A stretch of 64,000 bases of DNA, from assembly GCF_000002995.4 (NCBI RefSeq), contig NW_025062478.1, forward strand, positions 12,954,001 through 13,018,000, given 5' to 3'. Shown one piece after another: positions 11,783 through 22,900 of the stretch. A program made the translations under genes and the position numbers. How positions within the stretch are numbered: position 1 is the stretch's first letter; each line of letters opens with the position of its first letter. The notes beneath the pieces are model-generated. The model ran no database searches. It saw nothing but the letters and a program-made list of their open reading frames with translations, and had not been told where the DNA came from. This DNA comes from Brugia malayi (taxonomy: Eukaryota > Nematoda > Chromadorea > Rhabditida > Onchocercidae).

Positions 11783-12165
11783 AATTATCCTTTCATTTCA
11801 CTAAAACTGCACGTACATTTAGAGCGTCTCTTTATATTAAAGCTCGAGGCGCAAACTGGATATTAGTTTCATCCCTTACAAGTCGAGCATACTTCCTCTC
11901 ATGCGTATGTCAAGTACCGCCCTTCTTCCAACAGGCAAAAGGAGCGCACTTATTCTTTCATCTCACGAAAACTTCATGTACGATCGCATTAAGGCATTCA
12001 TGCATAGTCTCAAGAAGTGTTCGAGCACGGCGAGGATTTGACTATTAGTGCTATTCGCGAACATTTTAATATTATCGTTTGAGATGCAAACTGGGTAATA
12101 GCTCCCTGTGAACAATTCACTTCCCTTCTAATGTGTTAAGTACCGCTCTTCTCTCAGTTCTATAC
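11783..12165. repeat. Imperfect tandem duplication, unit about 175-195 bp
   Basis: The block with cctttcatttcactaaaact, gcaaactggatattag and gtcaagtaccgcccttcttcc recurs as ttctttcatctcacgaaaact, gcaaactgggtaatag and gttaagtaccgctcttctctc. The copies are diverged. The sequence is richer in GC than its surroundings. The forward frame open at 11,779-12,048 shows no family features, so I do not call a gene. Confidence 0.7.
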
Positions 12166-12728
12166 CTTTTATATTGCAGTAAATTCTCATTCTGCTTTCT
12201 GCAAGCAAATGGCTGGGGCAAATGGGTTTCTTATAGCTTTCCATGTGTGTTTGATATTTACATGCTTCAATTGAGTTGTCGTATCTTCTCTGAAGCAGTG
12301 AAACTGTGGAATATTCTGAATTATGTTGCCTTCTTCAAAGGTATTTCCACCTATAGCTATAGTTCAGTGTGTGAAAACTTAAAATTTTGAAAAAGAGCTA
12401 TTGCTGTTATTTTCATTGTTTACTTTGCATTTAATTTCTATTTATGAGTAATATCAATTAATTGCAATGGCTCTTTTTTTTTATTTAGTGATTGATTATG
12501 ATATAAAGCAAGAGATACAAAAATCTTTTCTCACAGTAAATAAGCCAAGTTGAACTTATGTAAATGGAGTATAAATGATATAATGAAGTGAATGGGAAAA
12601 ACAAAACTGACATACCTTGCCTTGGGTTTGTCAGCTTTCTGAGGCTTTGGCAATTCATAAATTTTTAAAAGCGTAAGTAAGAAATTTTGTTAGTCTTAAT
12701 TAAAAAAGCAGTAAATAGATTACTGATA

Positions 12729-12797
<69 letters not shown>

Positions 12798-13699
12798 GCA
12801 AGTAAATGAATGAATTGCTCGAATTTTTAAACATTATTATCAATTAAAGTATTTGGTAATATCAATATTAAGAAATTTTTTTTCTTTTGTATCCATACAT
12901 GCTCAAAATTACAGGTGTATCTTCTGTTGCACAGCTCATTACCGTTTACATGCAAAATTGATTTGCTTGCTAAATTAAAAAATACTGCAAAAAAAATAAT
13001 ACTGTGGTCAATTGTCCAATTGTCCACTATTTTTTCAACAGCTTCAGTTATTACGTTCTGTTCTTGACCGATTTTTCATGATGGCTTTGACTGTTGTGAT
13101 GAACAATGATTGCTAATCAGTTCAGTGATCACTAGATCATTATAAATTACGAGGAAATTAAATAGATTACTTCATTCATTTCATATATGAGTACCCGCAG
13201 AAGGGATCAGAAATCAATCATTTGATATCAGTACATCGCATTCATTTCTTTTATTTTCTTCATTGCAGTTACATAGCCATTATTTCATGTAACTTTTGAT
13301 CAATGCCAATAATTTTAATCTATTTCAATCAAACTAACCTTCTATATAAAAAAAACTAATAAATATGTAGATATAAATCTAATAAATACAAAATATAAAT
13401 AAATCAAATAAATACAAAATGTAGAACGAAACATTGAACCTGTCTGAAAAAAAAATTTAAGGAAGAAATGGCCAATCTTAAAACTTCTGCTTTATTAAAT
13501 TACTTGCGTAGCAGCCTTCTGAGATTTCAGACTGACAAGGAAAATATTATGAATGTTTTTTTTGTATTGTTACAGCTGCGAAAGGTTTTTCAATTTATCG
13601 CAAAGAACCGATTAACAAAATTTAATATCAATATGACCAGTTAAACTATAAATATATCTTGTTTCACTTCGCTCAAATTTTCCGATTTTTTGGAAATAA
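12166..13699. other. Intergenic, no gene seen; (AAT)n microsatellite at 12,731-12,797
   Basis: There is no exon with matching splice signals. The microsatellite has about 21 AAT units. Confidence 0.55.
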
Positions 13700-14363
13700 A
13701 AATTTTTTTTAAAAAATTTGAAATTTAAAACAAAGCAAATCTGAAAATTTACAGACGTCGTTCAAACGAAATATTAGATGAAGTCATTTAGCATGCGCAA
13801 ATTATCTATATCAATTGCAAGCAATGTAATTATGTATTTTCCCTTCTAACCAATATTGCAAAGATTTGAAAATTTATAAAAATTGAATCGAAACGAAATA
13901 AAATTGTGCAAAAAACGTTGCAACTGCTTTGCATAAATTATTTCCAACAATGTAATATAGCAACTAAAATGAAACAATTCAATGCAAAGGATTAAACACT
14001 GACTGTTTTTATTATACTAATATAAATTCTATTATTACTTATATTATTATACGTGGACATAAGTTCATCAATATACGTAGTTTGCCACTCCCATCTGAAT
14101 GAGCATTTATATATACAATTCTCCAATAATCTTCAACAAATTTCATTCAGTAAGTTTTTATTTATTATTTCATTTATTTCGACAGAGGATGTTATCTTTT
14201 TCGGAAGTTTCGAGTTATGAGAAAGATTTCGGAACTCAATGATTAATTTGTAAATAATCCATTATATTTAGAAACTTTGCGCATTTGTCAAACAGCAGCG
14301 GTGAGCACCGTCCAGTAAATTTGAATGTTTTTTCAGAATTGGCAACAAATTATTCTCATTGAC

Positions 14364-15638
14364 ATGCATTTCATCTATTTCTTCTGCTTCTTCTTCCAGT
14401 TGATCACTATTCAAACCACTGTAAGTCCACTTAAAGTTTGAGAAATACAACAACGCTGCAATACCTTGAAGTTTTTAAATTTTACACAGTGCAATTTCAT
14501 ATCATTTGAGGCAGCGCAAACGGACCAAACAGAACCGTTGGATTTATCAATATCAAAAGTGAGAGATGATGGGGATGGACAAGGCTTATCAGTGGAAAGA
14601 AAAGATGAAGGAGAGGTTGGTTTGCAAATGCTTCAAATTAAACCCCTAAATTCACCGGTTCCAAAAGTGAAACAGGAAGGAAATAAGCCGCAAGGCTTAT
14701 CAGTGGAGGGAGTGAGTGATGAACGAATTAAACTTCGGCGACAATTCGTTCCAATCGAAACACCGGTGGAAGTAATCGAGCTATCAAGGCAAGAAAAAAG
14801 GAAGATAAAAAAGCAGCGTTGTGACATATGTCGAAAGGAAGTGGCAAAAATAAAAGAACATATGATGACTCATACCGGTGAGATGCCGTACTGTTGTTCA
14901 ATATGCAAAAAGAATTTTAGTCGCTCTTCGCATGTGAAAGGACATATGATGACTCATACCGGTGAAAAGCCGTACTGTTGTCCGATATGCAAACAGAACT
15001 TCACTCAATCCCAAAGTATGAAAAAACATATGATGACTCATACCGGTGAGAAGCCGTACTGTTGTTCAATATGCAAAAAGAATTTTAGCCTCTCTGCGCA
15101 TGTGAAAGGACATATGATGACTCATACCGGTGAAAAGCCGTACAGTTGTTCGACATGCAAAAAGATTTTCAATGATTACTCGAATATGAAGAAACATATG
15201 ATGACTCATACCGGTGAAAAGCCGTACTGTTGTTCGATATGCAAACAGAATTTCACTCACTCCCAAAGTATGAAAAAACATATGATGATTCATACCGGTG
15301 AAAAACCGTACAGTTGTTCGATATGCAAACAGAATTTCACTCACTCCCAAAGTATGAAAAAACATATGATGATTCATACCGGTGAAAAACCGTACAATTG
15401 TCCGAGATGCGGAAAAAGTTTCATTGTGTCCGGTAACATGAAAAGGCATATGATGACTCATACCGGTGAGAAGCCTCACAGTTGTCCAGTATGCGGGAAA
15501 AGTTACGTACAAAAGAGCGATTTGCACATTCACACGGCAATTCATGGCATGAATAGTAGACCAGTCTACCACTGCACTATGTGCAGTAAAGATTTTCAGA
15601 GTAAACTAGGTTTGAAATTACACATGCGAATTCATTAA
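14364..15638 (+). CDS. Gene E: C2H2 zinc-finger protein with 10 fingers and a PLDLS motif
   Basis: This is a full-length paralogue of D and a putative sequence-specific DNA-binding regulator. Exon 1 (14364-14420) encodes 19 hydrophobic residues (MHFIYFFCFFFQLIT...) and ends at GTAAGTC. Exon 2 starts in phase either at 14,511 (the site homologous to D, TTTGAG) or at 14,490 (a better acceptor, TTTACACAG), giving 394 or 401 aa. After TEPLDLSISK (CtBP-type PLDLS) and a linker come ten fingers. The first is short-spaced (CDICRKEVAKIKEHMMTH). Seven have HMMTH or HMMIH ends and HTGEKPY linkers. Finger 9 (CPVCGKSYVQKSDLH) is followed by a longer linker (GMNSRPVYH), and the last is CTMCSKDFQSK...HMRIH with the stop right after it. 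Fingers 6 and 7 have identical protein sequence, and fingers 2 and 4 are close copies, so the array has grown by duplication of 84-bp units. DNA targets cannot be read from the sequence. Confidence 0.8.
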
Positions 15639-15835
15639 ACTTGTGCACTTTAAACAAAAGAAATTTATATTTTCTGTTGGTCAAATTCTTTGTTACTTAT
15701 TCCTTTTTTTATTGATAAATTATTATTGGTATCTTTGATCTTATGTGCATATTAGAGTCATATTCTTCACTCTTTTGTCATCCGTGCAATGCATTCTTCA
15801 GCATTAACTTTTTTTTTTTCTTGATTTGAATTAGC

Positions 15836-16690
15836 AAATCATCACTTAATTCAAAATAGCGTATTTGTTTGTTAAGCAAATGAAACTCGTTGCATTCGCT
15901 ATCACATTATCAGTTACATCTCTGTCAAGCATTCGGTCATCCTTTTGTTCTTCACTTTTTGGGTTTGTCAAAAACAGATGACAATGTTCAGATGAATATA
16001 TTCCTACCTAAATATGTGAAACATCTGCATAAACACGTGAAAATAAGTATGCAAGAAAGTAAACAATACAATAGTGAAAATATACCATCTTTACAACTAT
16101 TTGACCTTCATCATATTAACTAGCATTGGAATAGAATCGTAGTGTTAAAACAGTGCGCGTCCTTTTAGCTATCATTAAACTGCACTGATTGAACCGGCAC
16201 AGAATTTCACTGAGTAAACCGGCATTAGATGTTGGACTGATCCAAATCGTTTCAGTATTTATTGAATAATATTAACCGAATGCAGAAAGTTGACGTAAAG
16301 ATATCAGTGATAAAGTAAATTGCCGTCTTATGTTATGCTAGAACACACTAAAATTTCTCATAGTTATGACATATGACGAATGCAACACACATCGTTCACT
16401 GAACGAAAAAATGCGCAAATGTGCATCAAACGGTCATTTTTATATCAAATGAACATTTTCATACAGATTACTAATTTAAATCAAAGTTTTGTTGTTTAAA
16501 ATATCATTGCAGCAAGTGTCGAGCACAAATTGGTTGATTTTTATAAATGTGTCAATTGCAAAACATACTTATTCTACGATAATCGACTTCATTTAAGAAA
16601 TTTAATTAATTTCATCGGTATAGCGGTTCGTACACTCATTAATTATCCTTGACGAAAAATGGCAAAATTAGGTAAAAGTACTAATTAAAT
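15836..16690 (+). repeat. Right copy of the segmental duplication (partners 1-670 and 8,006-8,066)
   Basis: From 15,934 the sequence repeats the start of the window. The first 60 bases (15,836-15,896) also match 8,006-8,066. It contains an insertion of about 100 bases (16,360-16,475) not present in the left copy. No exon is seen. Confidence 0.85.
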
Positions 16691-16940
16691 TCTTTTAAAC
16701 AATAACCGACTGATGGTAGGACTGTGTGAATATGACAAAAAAGAAAAGCGATCACATCCTACTTGTATAAAACTTTGCTTATGTTGGCGGCTTTTTTTTA
16801 TTTTGTCATCCATCGATTGATGTGAGGAAAAGAGTCTTTTATCACTGGGAATTGTTAAGTGGAATATGATAAAATAAAACAGTAATGAAATTAAAAAATA
16901 AGTAAAAACAAATAAAAATTAATGAACAAAAAAATTTTAT

Positions 16941-17215
16941 ATGCCACATTTTCGGGTCGTATTTTCAACATTGTTTCAAAATTATTTTAACTTTATTGTG
17001 TTAGTAACTGGTAATATTGGTAATTCAATTAACACAGTACCGCGCTTTGATTTTAAGACAGTAATCGTAAACAACTAAAAATAGTAGATCAAATTAGAAG
17101 AATGTTAAATTAGGAATAATTGTAAATAATACAAACCATAATGCAACACTTGCGAGTAGTAAGAAATAGAAATTCATAGTACTTTTTATAAGCGTAAGTA
17201 TAACAAAAAAATATA
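16941..17215 (-). pseudogene. Relic of an A/B-family copy, exons 5 and 4, reverse orientation
   Basis: The reverse complement of 16,941-17,060 aligns with exon 5 of A and B (forward strand: ggtaatattggtaattcaat). About 17,138-17,205 aligns with the reverse complement of exon 4 (forward strand: ccataatgcaacacttgcga, atagaaattcatagtac). Many substitutions and frame breaks make it non-coding. It abuts a forward-oriented relic at about 17,220. Confidence 0.75.
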
Positions 17216-17221
17216 ATATTT

Positions 17222-18109
17222 TTGTGTTTGAAATGCACATTTCACTCCATCAATTATCATTTATTTTTAATTTTATTATTTTCGAATATTGAAGGTTTCA
17301 AAGAATCCTCGGCAATTGACATATTATAGGGTTAATTCAGACAGGTTACAAAATCGTTGTCAAAATATTATTCCGGTGTAAAGAATATAATAAATATTCG
17401 ATTAACGGATAAAAACCGGAATAACAGCAGTTATTGTAATCATAGATTATAGGATAGATGTATGCATTCTTCAAATTCCAAATTGAAATTTAATTATGAA
17501 GTCATTTGCGAATCTAACTATATCCTTAAACTGATCATTCGAGTTGAAATGTTGGAACTTTTAGATACTTTACAAGACGTGTAGGACGTAATAGAAAAAT
17601 TCATTTTTTTGGGAGAGGTTTGCTGATTTGTTTGATGTAAGCATAAGTATATTAACGCAACACAGAGATATATTTCTTCTGCAACAGTATAGCAGTATTT
17701 ATAATGAAGAAATTCTCTTTTTTTTCTTGTTGTTCCTTTTATTTCACCAAAACATTTATATATTATTAAAGTGGGAGTGTTGATGATGAGTTCTTTGTTA
17801 AGGTCTATTGAGAAAGATTTAAATTTATAAAAGGAAAAACGTCGAATGATTGACGCACGCAAATATTGATGAAAGTTGTTCACGTGTAAGTTGAAGGATG
17901 AAATAACTGAAAGTAACAGAGAGTAATTCAGCTTCTCAATGATTTTGATCTCGCAGGTTGCCATGGGAATGAACGAAATACGATCAAATAACATGAAAGA
18001 ATGTATGGTTTATGGTCATCACTTATCTCCGTACGATATTCAACAAACTGTTTTTGATTCAACTGATAAAACAACAGTATTTTATGCATATTACATTGAA
18101 CCAGTGTGA
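17222..18109 (+). pseudogene. Relic of an A-like copy, exons 6-8, forward orientation
   Basis: Bases 17,222-17,460 match intron 5 and exon 6 of A, with frameshifts and stops (for example, the codons for WRIVRP become interrupted by a TAG). Bases 17,563-17,590 match only the first part of exon 7. An unrelated stretch (about 17,591-17,808) follows. Then the last part of intron 7 and an intact exon 8 (17,957-18,109) are nearly identical to A. With its first five exons missing and exons 6-7 broken, it cannot encode the family protein. Exon 8 is preserved only because it lies in the near-identical patch. Confidence 0.8.
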
Positions 18110-18285
18110 ACCTTTATATTATTTACGTCAAAGATATTTCGCTTGAACTTTTCTTCTATTATATAATTATTAGTGATTTGTATTTGATTATATATGATAT
18201 CACTAAAATTTTCAGAAATTACAGCGTAAATCACATTCAAATAATGAAAAATCATTTTTAAACATGTGTAAATATACATAGTATT
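17809..18285. repeat. Right copy of the 477-bp near-identical patch
   Basis: Partner of 3,246-3,722. It ends at CATAGTATTA, after which the two loci diverge at once (poly-A here versus unrelated AT-rich sequence). Confidence 0.9.
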
Positions 18286-19924
18286 AAATTAAATTAACTG
18301 GCTAAATTTATCAAAAAAAATAGATATATTAAGATAAACTAAAGATAAATTTAGATAAATTTTTTTTTTGGCAAAGATTTACGACTTAATTTATTGGATA
18401 GTTGTGAAATCTTTAGTAAACGTTGATGGAAAAACAAGCGAGTTTAGAATTTAACCATAAAAGTGAAGTGTGCAATGTAATGAATTAGTTTACATAAAAT
18501 TCATTTATAAATTTTATTAAATTTAGTTTCGCAATTGAAAATAAGCAGATATTATGAGTTTAACTTTCATTTCCAATATTTCTATATATTTTTGATTCCG
18601 AAGACTAGTAAATTCACAAACGGTAGCTAATCATAATGTTATTAATTTTGTTTCAAAACTAATGATATTTTGAAACTCAATTATAAAAATAAAAAAAAAA
18701 GTGGAATAAATTATTGTTTAATTCTTATTATTTTCATATTAAATGATTTAAGTTATATTTTATCCTAATATGAAATAAAGTAAAATAATAAACTGTTGAA
18801 AAAAAAAAATACTTTATTCAATTTATTGAATGAGCAACGATTGTTTGTTAACTGTTTTTTTTTTTTTAAATGCATGCAATGAAAATTAAACACAACAAAT
18901 AAACGACAGATAATTTTTATTAAGCTAATGATTAATGTTAAATGCCCCAAATGTTAACAAAAAAAAAAAAAATTTCATATCAAATAAGAATTTTTGCTTA
19001 ATTTCATAAATTCTTTTTTTTTCACATTCATAAATGCCACCTTCTTACTTTTTCTTTGATTCCCTGCAAAATTAAGCATTGAATTGAAAAATATAACAAA
19101 GCTAAAATTTTTAATTTAGCTAATAATAAACAAGAAAACACAATAAATTAGATACATTTCGTCTTGTTTTAACTAAATTTATCGTTTTAAACTAAAATAA
19201 CATTTCCTTAACTGAATCTAAACAAAAAAAAATTCTTCCAAAATATGTTGAAAAGGAAAACTTATTGTGAATGCATTATTTAGTCATTGTTTTTCCTTAT
19301 TTATTTTATTTCATAAAAATAAACTTTTTTTAAAAGTTAGAAATATGAAATAATGTTTTAAAATTTGAGAACAATTCCGATCTTTTAAAGAAGGAAATAA
19401 TAATTTTGATATTTCAAAGGCAAAGATATTTGTATAATTTACTAGTATCATTAGCATCTTTCGTGAAGCCAAGCTTTTGTCAGATTAAAGTTCAAAATTG
19501 AAGGCTTCAAAACACATCAAATTAATAAATCCCCAAATTAAAAACCTATTCATTTGCCTAGCATTAAAAGACAATAAGTAATCACCATAAAAATAAGACG
19601 AAATGTTTTGCATTGCTTATAGAAAAAAGAAGCATAACAAATTTATCATTGTCAAAACTGAACTAAAATGTAAAATTTGGAGAAAGAAGCATTTTTTTTT
19701 TTTTTTTGTAAATGAGTAAAAACTAAAAAAAAAAATATTGCGTGAATTAAAATTTCACTAATTTTAAAATTTAACAAAGAAAGAAAAAAAAAAAAGCAAA
19801 TGAGGAAAAAAAAAAACGAATTGGAATTATCATGAATAATAATAATAACAAAAAATGTTCCATCTAACATTATTTTAATGACTAATAGTCAAAATTTTGT
19901 TCTATAAATTTAACAGATTGTAAT
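18286..19924. other. Intergenic, AT-rich, no gene seen
   Basis: Homopolymer runs and short AT-rich sequence separate the duplicated locus from the E2 gene. The final part is presumably the 3' UTR of that gene, which is transcribed leftwards. Confidence 0.6.
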
Positions 19925-22900
19925 TTACATTAGCATAGTTTCAGGCTTTTCCATATATTCCTTAAAATGTTTTAACCAAATTGCACCAACAGCACCATCA
20001 ACAACACGATGATCACAAGACATTGTCACAAGCATTGTTGTTATAATTTTAAACCTAAAATTAATTAGCTTTGAAGTGAAAATTGAAAAGAATAAAATTG
20101 TTAAAAAAGTAAATGAAAAAGAAAAATGAATGATATTAACAATGCGGTACTAAGATATTTGATAACCATACTATAAGACTGCATAAATTTTCATAAAGTA
20201 AAATAACAAATTTTGCTTTCCCTTTTCTTTTTTTCTTATTAAAAAGAAGTATACCCATTTTCATTATCATCAGGTACAACTTTACGCTCTGAACCAGCAA
20301 CAGCTAAAATGCATGACTGTGGTGGATTGATAATTGCTGTAAAATGATGTATGCTACCGAACATTCCCAAATTTGATACAGTAAATGTACCACCCTAAAA
20401 ATAACATTAATATATTAACTAATTTGAATTCACATAAAGAATAAAATGGATTCTATATAGTTGTAATTAAATTACAGGAATTACAAATATCATTATTCAA
20501 TTTTCTTGCAAGATTGAGATAATATTTCCGAAATTTCTCCACAATTTAAATTCTTAAAAAAAACTTTTTTTTTTTTTCCTCTTTAATATCATTTCAATTT
20601 GATATAAAAAATATGGGTTGAAAATTATATTTTAACAGCAAACATACCATATACTCGTTTGGTTTCAGCTTATTGTTATGCGCCTTATTTGCTAATTGTT
20701 TAATTTCAGTACTGATTTGTGCCAAACTCTAAAATTTTACTTAGAAAAAAAAAAACTCCACAAACCATAATAAATTCATGACAGAAAACAATTAAAAAAT
20801 TAAAATTGAAAAATTAAATAACTGTTCAGCGTATATTTCATGTCTTAAAATTTATTTATACTTAAAATATTTCATGTCTTAATTTATTTATATTTTATAC
20901 GTAAAATAAAAACTAAAACATATGAGTAATTCTTAAATAAATTTAAAAAAAGTTACTTCAACTTTTGCTAATTTACGAGAGAGAAAAAAAAAAGATGAAA
21001 TGAACAAACTTTAATATGAGCACTGTGAATGATAGGTGTTATAAGGCCTGTTTCTGTTTTTACAGCAACAGAAATATCAACAGTTAAATTTTGACGGATA
21101 ACTTTTTCTTTCTCTAAAAAGAAACTATTCACTTCGGGTACATCCATACATGCTAATGCAGATGCTTTAATGACAAAATCATTTATGGATATTTTGACAC
21201 TTTGATCTTTTAGATCAGCATTTAAATTTACTCGCATCCTGAAATAAAATTTTAATCAATCAATAATGAATTGAGTGAAGAAATGATATGATAATTGTGA
21301 TAAGAAAACATATCAGTGCAATGATAATATAATACAAAATGAACTAGTAATTGTAAGTTAGAATTAAAACATTTAATTAATCAATAAAATGAAATAATAA
21401 TAAAGCAAGTAACTCCTCAAATTTAACATTCCTTTTCATCTATGAAATTTTTTTTTATTTATAATTGTAATTACTCACTCAATGATTAAGCAAAAATATA
21501 ATTTAGATTATCAATAATAATTTCAGTTAAAATAATTCTAATTATAATATTTTTAGTTGAAAAATTATCAATTAAAATTATTTCATAAAACATTCAAATG
21601 GAAGAAAAAAAAAAAGAAAAAACGAAATTCAAAATATTACTAACTTCAATAATTCGTCCATTTTAATTTCAGAAGTAAGATAATAATGTGGTATATTTTG
21701 TTTACTAAATGATAAACGTTTAGCAATTGTTTCTCTCATAGTCGTAAGTGGTATATCTTTATATTTTGGATTATCAGATAAAACTTGTTTTCCATCTTCT
21801 TTTTGTTTTTTTCCCGATACAATACTTTTTTCATTCATTGCAATATTATCAGTAGCAGTTTTGCTTACTTTTGCAATATTATGTCGTCCATTTGAATTGA
21901 TATCATCAATTTCCTGCAATACTTTTTCGGTAGCATCCCGAAATAATATTAAAGATATATTCTTACATTATAATTAATAATAATTATGTAATAAATGTAA
22001 GTAATATTACTAAAGAGTAATAAAAGAATAACTAAATCAAACAATACAATTAATTTATCATTGATAATATAACTGCAAGTTTAAGTTTACATGTAACTTT
22101 TGAAAGATGTAACTGATTGCCATGTTATTAATATATTTCGTTTAAATTTGTCTATTAATAGTATGAGACATTATTATTTGTCATATATTTGAAATGACAA
22201 AAAAAAAAAAAAAAGCAAGCAGTATTTAAATTTTAATACAATGAAAGAAAATATGATAAAGTGTTAAATAGAGAAAAATAATTTATTAATTAAACGATTA
22301 TTAGAAAAAAAGCCTAATATGACATATGTAAAAATATTAATTTAAAATGGAATAAGATAACTGAATAATAGGGTTGAAATAAAAAACTCAAATAAAAAAA
22401 ACAGATATCACCTACCAACAAGTTGATACCCGGGACAGTAGTTAATTTCCGGGCATATGGCATAGCAACGATACGATTACCTTCGGATTTCATAGCTCGA
22501 GAAGGAGAGATAATAGATGACCCATAGTTTCCGGTTGTTGCAGTCATCGTATTAGCTTTAGGTACAGCCGAAGCTGTACCTATTGTTTCATACCGAACAC
22601 CTGGAAAAACAGAAGTATTTGAAATTGGATAAAATTTTGAAAATACGTAATGAATAGGAAATAATGCAGAATCGTTAATTGCTAAAGATATCTTTCAAAA
22701 TTATTCAAAAACTTTATCAATCTTTCTAATATATCATAAAGTTAAAAAATCAATCACTGATTAAAATATCAATAATATTCAAATAATATAGACGTAAATA
22801 TGATTATTTGAAATGATTAATTGCTGATAATATGAAAAATGCTTCAATTTAATATTTAAATAAAAATAAAAAGAAAAGAACATAAAGTAAGACATAAAAA

